Positions 8,706 through 16,715 of a DNA stretch of 64,000 nt are shown here, in pieces. Position 1 is the stretch's first letter, and each line of letters begins with the position of its first letter. Source of the DNA: JBEKHT01 sp049516595. Lineage in GTDB: Bacteria; Chloroflexota; Anaerolineae; Anaerolineales; RBG-16-64-43. The position numbers and the translations under genes are program-made. The DNA lies in NCBI GenBank assembly GCA_049516595.1, contig JBEKSY010000003.1, positions 1-64,000 on the forward strand, written 5' to 3'. The notes below the pieces were generated by a model. The model saw only the letters and a program-made list of their open reading frames with translations. It was not told the DNA's origin and searched no databases.

Positions 8706-9137
8706 CACTGTCCTCCGGCATCCCAGATCTCCCCTCCGGGCGCCGCCCGGAGCCCCGGGCCCAACGGCCAGGCAGGGTCGCGCTTGCGGGCACGCTCAAC
8801 CGGAGAGCGGCCAGCATCCTTTTGCCCTCGAAATGGATTGTGCATCGAGCGCGGCGAAATCTCAACCCCGCTGGATCGTTTGCAAGGATTCGGTAACTCC
8901 GCGCACGATTTCGCCCGGCTGCGGACAAGAGAGGGCATCCTCGGCTCCCGGCCTCAAGAAGCCCCGGACCCGGGGTGGAGGGGCCTCAGTTCCCACGGCA
9001 GGAGGAAACCTTGAGCTGCTACCCGACCCGAGAGGCACTTCTCCACAAGAGTGGACAAAAGGCCCAGCACACCATCGATCGGCCCCCAGACGGCCTTGAA
9101 CCGGCCAGACCCACGGAGTTCTTGGGCCGAGCGGTTC
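8706..9137. other. Gene-free region
   Basis: 432 bp in which I see no supported gene, RNA or repeat. Several overlapping open frames exist on both strands, as expected from the high GC content. Confidence 0.5.
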
Positions 9138-9911
9138 CTAGAGGGCCAATCCGGCTTGGCGGAAGCGATCCTCGAGTGTGGTGACCAGCTCTGAAAACGA
9201 GGCCTCCAGGTAGGGGAACCCGAACCATGCCACCCCCAGCCCGAAAAGGATTCCGGTCAGGATCCGCATCCAGGAATTGAAGGAGCCGAGTGCATCACCC
9301 GCATAGAACCAAGAAGGCAGGGCATTCTGAGTGAGTGCCGTGAGCCAGAGATTGCTGTCGCGAAACCCCTGCCCAATTCCCGCCAGGTCGCTGAGGAAAT
9401 GAGTGCCCCCATCGACAGCCATCGGCAGCAACAGGAGGATCATTCCCCACCAAGGCAAGGCCTTGATCCTCTTCCGCCAGGGCCACCAAAGCGAGGCAAA
9501 CAAGAGGGTGCTGGTGTACATCGAAACCATGCGATCCGACCAAGCGACCTTCCACCCCAGCGAGGCATTGCCAACGAACCGGCGGAGGATGAACGGGTCA
9601 TTGGTGTCGGCAAAAACGGCCTGGATGGTCTTCAACGAGTACATTCCTCGAGGGCCGAACAGGAAAAAAGACCGCTCGGGGAGCTGATGGCACTGCGTTG
9701 AGTAAAGGGTGTAGATAGCGTTCCCGGCCCCGGTCCAACCCAAATGCATGAAGACCGGCGCGAGGAATGGAAGCCCGACGTAAATCCCCAGGAGGAAACC
9801 GACGGCCATCATCCAATGACGGCTCGCCTGCAGGAAAAAACGGTCGATCGCCACCACTTCCCGTCGCGCGCTCGAGCTGAGAAGGGATGCTGACTCCGTC
9901 AATGATTTCAC
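9138..9911 (-). CDS. DUF2085 membrane protein
   Basis: Polytopic membrane protein, about 258 aa with the GTG start chosen here. It has five or six hydrophobic segments (for example MAVGFLLGIYVGLPFLAPVF, MYTSTLLFASLWWPW, WGMILLLLPMAVDGGTHFL, ILTGILFGLGVAWFGFPYL). The stretch TLYSTQCHQLPERSFFLFG is the hallmark of DUF2085 proteins, whose function is unknown. The start is uncertain: an open frame extends to 10157 but overlaps the YHS gene and lacks family character there. Confidence 0.8.
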   Translation of the reverse strand: MKSLTESASLLSSSARREVVAIDRFFLQASRHWMMAVGFLLGIYVGLPFLAPVFMHLGWTGAGNAIYTLYSTQCHQLPERSFFLFGPRGMYSLKTIQAVFADTNDPFILRRFVGNASLGWKVAWSDRMVSMYTSTLLFASLWWPWRKRIKALPWWGMILLLLPMAVDGGTHFLSDLAGIGQGFRDSNLWLTALTQNALPSWFYAGDALGSFNSWMRILTGILFGLGVAWFGFPYLEASFSELVTTLEDRFRQAGLAL

Positions 9912-10003
9912 TCCGGTGGGCGCCTCAAGCCCGGATCGCCAGGGAAAGACAACAATGGAGGGGGGATTCTCAAGGCGCGGCCGACCTGCCAAGTGCCGAA
10001 GGC

Positions 10004-10174
10004 CTATCGAGGGCTCGGCTTGGAGGAGGGCCTGCTCACGAAAGCCTCCGGACTCTTGTCGAACGAGGTCTTGCAACCCGGTGAGCAGAAATAGTAAGTC
10101 TTGCCCTGGTATTCGGACTTCGCGGCGGCTGTCGTGGGATCCACCCTCATTCCGCAAACTGGATCCTTTTCCAT
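10004..10174 (-). CDS. YHS-domain protein (short metal-binding protein)
   Basis: 56-aa protein consisting of one YHS domain: MEKDPVCGMRVDP at the start, then YQGKTYYFCSPGCKTSFDK. The Cys pairs (CGM and CSPGC) are typical of domains that bind heavy metals such as copper, found alone or attached to P-type ATPases. The start has a GGAGAGG Shine-Dalgarno. It lies 168 bp after the flavoprotein gene and just before the DUF2085 gene. No metal ATPase is adjacent. Confidence 0.9.
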   Translation of the reverse strand: MEKDPVCGMRVDPTTAAAKSEYQGKTYYFCSPGCKTSFDKSPEAFVSRPSSKPSPR

Positions 10175-10342
10175 TTGGACCTCTCCTCTCTGAGGCTTCT
10201 CTGGCCAGCTTAGAGTGGGTAGCCCGACCTGACTTGGGCGGGCGCCTCTCGTAAGGCCGTCATCCCTCATCCAAATACTACTCCCGACCCCGCCCCGGCT
10301 TGTTCGAGGTTTCACGACTCGCTCAAGCAAACGGGCGCCAGC

Positions 10343-11533
10343 CTAGATAAGCTCTCCGTAGACAGCTGAGCGGATTCGGTTTCTGACTTCCTTGCGGCCC
10401 AGGGCTCCTGCCATCCCCGCCAGGATCTCGGTCGTCAGATAGAATGGGAGGCTCGAAAACACGCGGGCCACCACTTCCGGGTAATCCACACGACCGGAAA
10501 GTAAATCGAGGAAGGCACTGGTCGCCAACGGATTGCGAACTCCCAGCGCGTAACAGAGCACGGGCAAGCGGTAAAAGAGTTGCGCAAGGAGCAGACCAAA
10601 GGCGTGGCTTCGGCCGATCTCGCGCTGGATGCGGGCGGAGTACTCTCCCGCATGGTCTTCGACAATGCACCTTGCCGCCAGCCTCCCGCTCTTTACGGCG
10701 TAACGAATGCCCTCCCCTGTCAGAGGGTCGATCAAGCCGGCCGCATCGCCTACGAGCAGTCCTCTTCCCGTTGCGATGCGCTGGCTCCCGAGATAGACTG
10801 GCAAAGGATGCCCGTGAAGCGGGACCCCCTCCAGTGAGATTCCGTATTCCGCCATCACTTGCTTAAGCACAGCTTGCATCTCTCCCGGCCGGGGCCGAAA
10901 TGCTCCGATCCCCACCGAGAGGTGAGTTGCTTTGGGGAAGATCCACAGATACCCTGCGCGAATCCTGCCAAAGACAAAAACGGGGGCCTCCGCAAATCGC
11001 CCAAACACCTCGGGCGGAACCGGAGCTTCTGCCTCAATCGCTGCCGCCACACGCTTTCCCCGGCGCAATCCAAGATCCCGAGCCACCACTGAGCTGGCTC
11101 CATCTGCGCCGATGACGTAGTCCGCCTCCAGTGACGACTTCCCTTCGCTCTCCACGATGACGCGGTCGGACAGCTCCCGCACGTGGCTCACAGGGACTCC
11201 CTGCCTCACCTCGGCCCGCGCATGATCGAGCAGATAAGCGTCAAACTTGTCTCGCATTACCATGCGGATCTGTCCTGGCGGAAGCTCGAAGCGAACCGAT
11301 CGGGAGCGGAACGAATAGGTTATTGAGCGAACGGAGGATTCCACCACCGGATCAAACGGAAAGGGGAATTGCCGAAGCAGTCCTTGGGAGAGCCCTCCCC
11401 CACAAGCTTTGTAGCGAGGCAGATGGTCCCTCTCCAGAACCACCACCCGCTTGCCCGCCTCGCCTAGCTCGTAGGCCGCTGTCGCTCCCCCCGGACCGGC
11501 TCCAACCACCACCACATCAAAGCGCTGGCTCAT
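10343..11533 (-). CDS. Geranylgeranyl-reductase-family FAD-dependent oxidoreductase
   Basis: 396-aa flavoprotein. The N-terminal Rossmann motif VVVVGAGPGGATAAYELG binds FAD, followed by VVVLERD; KACGGGLS and the GDAAGLIDPLTGEGIRYA segment are characteristic of the geranylgeranyl reductase family, which reduces isoprenoid double bonds in lipids, quinones or pigments. I see no photosynthesis genes nearby, so a role in membrane or quinone isoprenoid reduction is more likely than one in chlorophyll synthesis; this is inference. The start MSQRFDVVVVGAG is natural. Confidence 0.9.
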   Translation of the reverse strand: MSQRFDVVVVGAGPGGATAAYELGEAGKRVVVLERDHLPRYKACGGGLSQGLLRQFPFPFDPVVESSVRSITYSFRSRSVRFELPPGQIRMVMRDKFDAYLLDHARAEVRQGVPVSHVRELSDRVIVESEGKSSLEADYVIGADGASSVVARDLGLRRGKRVAAAIEAEAPVPPEVFGRFAEAPVFVFGRIRAGYLWIFPKATHLSVGIGAFRPRPGEMQAVLKQVMAEYGISLEGVPLHGHPLPVYLGSQRIATGRGLLVGDAAGLIDPLTGEGIRYAVKSGRLAARCIVEDHAGEYSARIQREIGRSHAFGLLLAQLFYRLPVLCYALGVRNPLATSAFLDLLSGRVDYPEVVARVFSSLPFYLTTEILAGMAGALGRKEVRNRIRSAVYGELI

Positions 11534-12375
11534 CGGCCTTGATCCTCGAAGATCATCCCAGTAGAGATTCCTTCCGTCCCCGTCGGATCCTCGGGGGCTC
11601 GGCGCCAGTGGGTCCTTTCATGCCAGCCTGCTCATGAGGTAATCCGCGAAACCGTCCGGCCAACGGCGTCCTCGCCCAAATCATCCAAGCACACCGGACG
11701 GGACAATCCCGGGGATGGCCCAGCGGCACAACCAAGAGGCTCCTTGCCAGGCTCTCTCAATTCCCGCATCACTTCCCACTGGACAACCGGGCCCGCGAGA
11801 CCCCCGCGGTCGGCTAAGGCGCGGCATGCTTGCCATCTAGAAACCTAACGAGGTGACCGGGGTAATTGCCTTGGATTTGACCTTGAGCAAACCCCTGGGC
11901 TTGCTTTTCAGATCCGTGCCCGCGTCAAACACAACCGATCCGATTTGGAGTAGCCCAGGCGGTCCGTGCTGGGACAAGCCCCCGGGCCGGTGATTGTCCG
12001 AGGCCCCGCCCTCCCCCGCTACGCAGCCCGCCTCCTTCAGGGCAGCAAGGTCTTTTCGCTCCCGACGGTTTTTTCCCTAAAGATTAGGGTCAGGAGTTCC
12101 TGGCCCAGGGCGGTCGAGCGCTTGGCGATTTTTCTCCCCCCAAGCTAGAGGGCCTGCCTGCCCAGCCGGCTCGAGACCTGTGCGCCTCCGATGAGTGGCA
12201 GCCCTCGGGCGCTGGACAGTTCTCTCTCTGCCAGACCGTTCTATCCTGTTCGCTGCTGGTCTTGTGCTCCTAATCCGCCCAGGCGGGTTGTTTCGCCGCG
12301 ACCGGTGCCTGCGCCCCCTCTGCGGCGATGAAACCACGCTGGCATGGTCGATGCAAGCGCTCGGCTCTCGCCTCC
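11534..12375. other. Gene-free region upstream of the flavoprotein gene
   Basis: 842 bp where no reading frame on either strand resembles a protein I recognise. I see no tRNA, no clear terminator and no repeat shared with the rest of the window. A degenerated gene cannot be excluded. Confidence 0.45.
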
Positions 12376-13767
12376 TCACGTGATAGGAGCCGCCGCCGGA
12401 GGTGGAGCCGGGGCTTCTCCCCTGGCTCGAGTCAACTGCCCGACCAGGTCATAAGGAAGCGCGCCCGTGATCCGGACCGGCACAATGCAACCTATCGGGG
12501 CTTGGCCTTCGATCAGGACAAGGCCGTCTACTTCCGGGGCATCGCGGAAGGAGCGTCCGACAGCAATGTTCTTCTTTCTATCCTCGCCTTCGACAAGTAC
12601 GGCCATCGTTCTTCCCACCCAGGCCTGATTCTTTTCCAAGCCGATCGACTTCTGAAGTTCCATCAAGCGGGCGCGGCGTTCCTCCTTCACCACCCCCGGA
12701 ACGGTATCCTCAAGTCGGCCGCTTTCGGTCCCCGGCTCGTGGGAATAGGTGAAGCAACCGACCCGATCAAACCGCATTTCGTTCAGGAAGTCAATCAGGG
12801 TCTCGAATTCCTCCTCGGTTTCTCCGGGGTAACCGACGATGAAGGTGCTGCGGATAGCCAAGTCCGGAATGGCAGCACGCATCCGCTCGAGAGTCGAGCG
12901 CATCCGATCCAGGTTGGATGGCCTGCGCATCCTGCGCAGGACTCGGGGATCGGCGTGCTGGAGGGGCAGATCGAGATAGGGAACAATTCTTGAGTGAGAA
13001 GCGAGGGTCTCAATCAACCGATCCGTAACCGCTCCTGGAAAAGCGTACATCAGGCGTACCCATTCGACTCCAGGGACCTCCGGCAGCATCGCCTCAAGAA
13101 GCCGAGAAAGTCCGTCGTTCCAGCCCAGGTCGCGGCCATAGTCGGTGGTATCCTGGGCGATCAGGATGATCTCGCGCACGCCGCGCGCCTGCAGAATCCT
13201 CGCCTCCTCCAGGAGCCGCTCTATCGGTCGGCTGACGGCGGTCCCCTTGATCAGCGGGATGGCGCAGAAGGCGCAAGGGCGACGACATCCGTCCGCGATC
13301 TTCAGATACGCACTGGCCCCCTGGATTGAGGCACGCAAGACCCCGCGTTCATCGCGGCCGACGGTGGGCGAATCGGTCGGGAGATGGTAACGTTCGGTCG
13401 GGCCGCTCCCGTCGCGCGGCCGCTGGAGGAGGTCGACAACATCCATCCACCGCCGCGTGCCCAGGATCCCATCGATCCCGGGCACCTCGCGCGCAACCTC
13501 TGCCCCGAATCTTTGGGTCATACATCCGGCTGCGATCAGGAGCTGCCCGGGCTTCTTCCCAGAGGCCAACTCGCGAAGCACGCGCAGCGATTCCTCGCGC
13601 GCCGGTCCAATGAAACCACATGTGTTGACGATCAACACTTGCGCCCGATTGGCCTGCCTCACGGCGCGGTACCCGGCCTGTTCAAGGAGCGCGGCCATAG
13701 AGTCCGAATCGACCGTGTTCTTGGAGCATCCCAAGCTAACCAAATGAAACCGAGGTGCCGTGCTCAA
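12376..13767 (-). CDS. rimO: Ribosomal protein S12 methylthiotransferase RimO
   Basis: Radical-SAM enzyme with two iron-sulfur clusters that adds a methylthio group to an aspartate of ribosomal protein S12. The protein is 463 aa. N-terminal cluster cysteines are Cys14 (SLGCSKN), Cys50 (NTCGF) and Cys82 (GCMTQR); the SAM motif CRRPCAFC is at 161-168; the TRAM domain is at the C-terminus (GRTMAVLVEG). RimO rather than MiaB is supported by YLKIADGCRRPCAFCAIP and GCFTYSHEPGT. The TTG start abuts the upstream gene's TGA, with GGAGG inside the end of that gene, so the two are probably translationally coupled. Confidence 0.94.
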   Translation of the reverse strand: MSTAPRFHLVSLGCSKNTVDSDSMAALLEQAGYRAVRQANRAQVLIVNTCGFIGPAREESLRVLRELASGKKPGQLLIAAGCMTQRFGAEVAREVPGIDGILGTRRWMDVVDLLQRPRDGSGPTERYHLPTDSPTVGRDERGVLRASIQGASAYLKIADGCRRPCAFCAIPLIKGTAVSRPIERLLEEARILQARGVREIILIAQDTTDYGRDLGWNDGLSRLLEAMLPEVPGVEWVRLMYAFPGAVTDRLIETLASHSRIVPYLDLPLQHADPRVLRRMRRPSNLDRMRSTLERMRAAIPDLAIRSTFIVGYPGETEEEFETLIDFLNEMRFDRVGCFTYSHEPGTESGRLEDTVPGVVKEERRARLMELQKSIGLEKNQAWVGRTMAVLVEGEDRKKNIAVGRSFRDAPEVDGLVLIEGQAPIGCIVPVRITGALPYDLVGQLTRARGEAPAPPPAAAPIT

Positions 13768-14724
13768 TCAGCCTCCTGGGGCGACCGTGGTTGCTGCGAG
13801 AGGGGTTGCCCCTCGGGGAGTCGGCGCGAGAGTCTCTGTCGGAGCCGGGGTGGGGGTGATTGTGGGGGTCGGAGTCTGAGCTCCGGTCAGCGTCCAGATG
13901 CGAATCAATGTCTCTCCAAAAGTCCCCAAGGACCCTTGATCCTGACCATCGTACTCAACCTGTAGAGCGGAAGCGTCGCCGGCATAGAGGGCGACCGTTT
14001 GTGCCCCTTCGAAATTCTGAAGGTCGCCCGAAAACAAGCGGCCATTAAAGGCCTCTTTGCCATCCACGAGAACACGCAAGTAGGTCTCGTGCCTGGCGAC
14101 CACCCGGAGCTTGACCGTGGTGAAAACTCCTCCCAACGGAGTCGCTTGAGGAGTCAGGCCAGCCAATCCTCCCGGCTCGACGGCTGCGGCCACCACACCC
14201 CCGGCGTCTGCCCCTTGGGTAGAGGTCGACCCGGGCTGGGCGGGGCTCAGTTCGGTACCGCTGGACAGGACCATCGAAGAGGCCAAGGAGATCGCGGAAG
14301 ACCCCCGCGAGAGAAAGCCAACCAGCTGCACGCTCCCCCAGGCCAGAATCCCAACGACCAGAACTCCGACCGTCCCGCTGAGGAGGACGTCCAGGCGCAC
14401 AAAGCGGCGCCAAGGTGATCCCAAACGCACCGTGGAGCGGACCGGAACAGGCCGGGAGGCAAGGGGCCTGGAGGGGGCCTCTGTCGGCCTGGGGCGAGTT
14501 CCTCCGGCATGGGCCAGGAGTTCCTCCCCATCCATCCCCAGGTAAGTGGCATAGGTCCGGATGAAGCCGCGTGCTTGCGCCTCCGAAGGCATCGCGGACA
14601 GGTCATCGCTTTCGATCGCAGCCAAGAAGCGCGCCCGGATGTAAGTCTTTCGCTCAACATCCTCCAGCGAAAGGCGGAGTGATTCCCTCCTCTGGCGGAG
14701 GACCGTCCCCAGTGACTCGCTCAT
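13768..14724 (-). CDS. RodZ-like HTH membrane protein
   Basis: 318-aa protein with RodZ architecture: an N-terminal helix-turn-helix (residues 5-70, LGTVLRQRRESLRLSLEDVE and ARGFIRTYATYLGMDGEELL), a single transmembrane segment near residues 120-140 (LLSGTVGVLVVGILAWGSVQ), a linker, then a DUF4115-type beta domain (KLRVVARHETYLRVLVDGKE). It ends in a Thr/Pro-rich tail. RodZ proteins tie MreB to the membrane during rod-shaped growth; here the role is inferred. It sits directly upstream of rimO with no gap. Confidence 0.85.
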   Translation of the reverse strand: MSESLGTVLRQRRESLRLSLEDVERKTYIRARFLAAIESDDLSAMPSEAQARGFIRTYATYLGMDGEELLAHAGGTRPRPTEAPSRPLASRPVPVRSTVRLGSPWRRFVRLDVLLSGTVGVLVVGILAWGSVQLVGFLSRGSSAISLASSMVLSSGTELSPAQPGSTSTQGADAGGVVAAAVEPGGLAGLTPQATPLGGVFTTVKLRVVARHETYLRVLVDGKEAFNGRLFSGDLQNFEGAQTVALYAGDASALQVEYDGQDQGSLGTFGETLIRIWTLTGAQTPTPTITPTPAPTETLAPTPRGATPLAATTVAPGG

Positions 14725-15028
14725 CTCAAATGCCCTGAGGGACTTCCTTGGATCCTTGAGGCGAGGGAACGCAGCTGCCCATGGCCCCCGCTCGAGCTCT
14801 TGGCCTGGGACCTCGGAACCACGCTTGCGGGGGAGCCCTTTGGCAGCGGGCCGGTTCGTCCCGCCCGAAATAGGAGTTTGCCGGTGAAACGGTCAGTTCG
14901 CATTGAGAAGCGGGAGTGAGCCCGACGTGCGCACCTTCTAGGGCATGTTCTGGAGACCGGTGGGCGCGATGATCTGGGCTGATCTGGCTTGCTCCCCTTC
15001 GGTGGACCCGCTCGGACTCCGTTTTCTC
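14725..15028. other. Gene-free region upstream of the RodZ-like gene
   Basis: 304 bp with no supported gene. It separates the RodZ-like gene from a transposase relic. Confidence 0.45.
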
Positions 15029-15424
15029 TCAGCGCGGAGCCCGGGCGGCGCCTACCCGGTGGAGCTTGATCCCCAGGGGCAGGTTCCGGGGAAGCACATT
15101 GTGCCTCAAGGTGATCAGCCTCCGCTCGCCGGTCACCTTCGGCTTCCCGCGCAGAAGGAACCGCCTGAAGTGTCTCACTTCCTTGATCTGACCCAATGGC
15201 AGCCCGGCGATCGCCTTGCGCACCTTGTAGCCTGCTGCGCGGCCACATGCGTAGATCGCCGACAGGTCCAGCGCGACCATCACACCGCTCATGCACATCG
15301 CCAGGTGGCCCTGCGGCAACCACTCGCGCAAGTCGGCAGGCAACAGCAGGGGCTGATCCAAATTGGCAGGCCGGAAGCGTTTGTCCGTGCCTCTCAGTAT
15401 ACAGACTCGGACCCTTCCATCCAT
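15029..15424 (-). pseudogene. Internally deleted IS1182-type transposase relic
   Basis: 131-codon open frame that joins two ends of an IS1182-family transposase. The first part (FRPANLDQPLLLPADLREWL, then PQGHLA and ALDLSAIYA) matches the conserved N-terminus of that family. The last part (FRRFLLRGKPKVTGERRLI, then LRHNVLPRN) matches its C-terminus (usually FRRFLLRGLEKV...HNLLKL). The whole central DDE catalytic region is missing. It lies immediately downstream of rplI. I did not find the inverted repeats of the original element. It should not encode an active transposase. Confidence 0.75.
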
Positions 15425-15970
15425 CTACACTTCGTCTATTTCTCCGACAGGCTCCTTGGAGGAACCCTGCGGAGTTTCCTGGGCTACCGTCGGGGCTTGG
15501 ACCGCTGGGACCGGCTGGCCTTCCTCTCCCTCCCGGATCACGACCACGGTTACCTCGGGTACCACGTCCACCGTGAGGCGAATCGGGATCGAATGGGTGC
15601 CCAACTCCCGTAAGGGTTGGTGGGCGACATGTCGCCGGTCAACATGGATTCCAGTTTTTCGTTCAATGGCCGCGGTGATGTCCCCCGTGGTGATGGACCC
15701 GAACAGCTTGCCGGTATCACCCGCCCTGGCCGTGAAGGTGAAGCTCAAGCCCTGGAGGCGTTCCGCCACCGCCGTCATTTCTTGGTTGAGACGAGCACGT
15801 TCCGCAAGGGCGGACTGGCGGATCCGGTCAGCTTGTTTGAGAGCCCCCGGGGTGGCCAGCACGGCGAGCTTCTGAGGGATCAAGAAGTTGCGACCGAATC
15901 CGTCCGCTACCTTCTTGACATCTCCCGCGCGACCCAGCTTGTACACGTCCCTAAGCAACAGCACTTTCAT
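15425..15970 (-). CDS. rplI: 50S ribosomal protein L9
   Basis: Ribosomal protein L9, 181 aa, longer than the usual ~150 because of a C-terminal tail after VTVVVIREGEEG. The N-terminal domain MKVLLLRDVYKLGRAGDVKK with GFGRNFLIPQKLA is canonical. The ATG at 15970 is preferred over a TTG two codons earlier. Upstream there is a perfect hairpin in the leader and a good promoter whose -35 box overlaps the 14-bp target repeat of the mobile elements. The usual partners rpsR, ssb and rpsF are not next to it. Confidence 0.96.
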   Translation of the reverse strand: MKVLLLRDVYKLGRAGDVKKVADGFGRNFLIPQKLAVLATPGALKQADRIRQSALAERARLNQEMTAVAERLQGLSFTFTARAGDTGKLFGSITTGDITAAIERKTGIHVDRRHVAHQPLRELGTHSIPIRLTVDVVPEVTVVVIREGEEGQPVPAVQAPTVAQETPQGSSKEPVGEIDEV

Positions 15971-15993
15971 GGCCAAGCCCTTTCTAAACGATT

Positions 15994-16014
15994 GGGCGTT
16001 CCTTGCGAACGCCC
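15994..16014 (-). promoter_or_regulatory. Perfect hairpin in the rplI leader
   Basis: An 8-bp perfect stem (GGGCGTTC/GAACGCCC) with a 5-nt loop lies about 24 nt upstream of the L9 start codon, before the Shine-Dalgarno. No T-run follows, so it is not a simple terminator. It could modulate rplI translation; this is inference. Confidence 0.5.
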
Positions 16015-16066
16015 GGATTGGACCCTACTCTCCTGGGTCCTAGCGAAGGGTACGACGCCAGGGAGG

Positions 16067-16095
16067 ATTTTACCAGTCCCCCCAAGATCGGTCAA
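16067..16095 (-). promoter_or_regulatory. Predicted rplI promoter, -35 box inside the mobile-element target repeat
   Basis: The minus strand has TTGACC (16090-16095), a 17-bp spacer and TAAAAT (16067-16072) with a TGG just before the -10. The -35 TTGAC is part of the 14-bp repeat GTCAAAGCAGACCC read on the opposite strand. Element 1 begins 9 bp beyond the -35 box. Confidence 0.65.
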
Positions 16096-16104
16096 AGCAG
16101 ACCC
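16091..16104 (+). repeat. Target-site duplication copy 1 (left of element 1)
   Basis: GTCAAAGCAGACCC, 14 bp, directly abutting the left terminal inverted repeat of element 1. Identical copies lie at 33482-33495 and 40466-40479. Confidence 0.9.
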
Positions 16105-16580
16105 GGGATATATTACAGGCCCCTCCAAGAGTGCACAGCTGGGGGTGACAGGTGACGTAGTGGATATCCCCCTGGCACCCCGATTGCCGCTTGACCCCTC
16201 AGTCTTTGTTCGAATACCGGCGAATGAGATGATGAATTGGGTGATTTGGGCTTGAGTTCCTAGCCAGGGTCAATTGCAGATTGGTTTTCCGGTGCCTGGA
16301 CAAATCTAAGATTTGACGGCTGAAGTGTTGCGGGGCATGGCTTGATCTGAATTTGAGAAGGGGAGTCGAACCCGTGAAGGTTATTTCGGGGGATTTGGGG
16401 ATTGTTGATGAACTCTTTTTCCCATTTTCTTGTTCTTGCATGTCTCAGCGCTGGAGTTGCGTTTCTTCGGGGGGTATTTTGTGTGCGGTGAATTCATTTT
16501 GAATTCTTTTCGGGGAATTGATTTTCGAGTTTCCCCGACTACATCTTTTCTTCCCCGCGCGCAACAAACCGCCCATCTGA
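16105..16580 (+). repeat. Left terminal inverted repeat of element 1
   Basis: The outer 35 bp (16105-16139) match the reverse complement of 33447-33481 at 32 of 35 positions. Beyond this, a GGGTG.CAG.TGAC block and several longer blocks align with the right end, the best being around 16430-16521 (TGTCTCA..., TTGCGTTTCTT, GAATTC, GAATTGA). The repeat therefore extends nearly to the first gene. The inner boundary is approximate. Confidence 0.8.
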
Positions 16581-16715
16581 TATCCCCAAGGCTCGAACGA
16601 TATCGTGGCTGATTCCACGGTTTTTCAAGTCAGGGTTCCGCTGGGAATCAGATTCGTGATCTGCCAAAGCAGGGTCATTCATGTGCAATGAGAATACCGA
16701 ACGATCGGTCATTTT

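Noticed and set aside
14721..15323. 200-codon minus-strand open frame
   Set aside because: Its composition is random-like, it overlaps the IS1182 relic in another frame and no family resemblance was seen.
16355..16380. tRNA T-arm-like sequence (GGGTTCGACTCCC on the minus strand) in the left TIR
   Set aside because: No acceptor, anticodon or D arm can be folded around it, and the equivalent place in the right TIR does not keep it.
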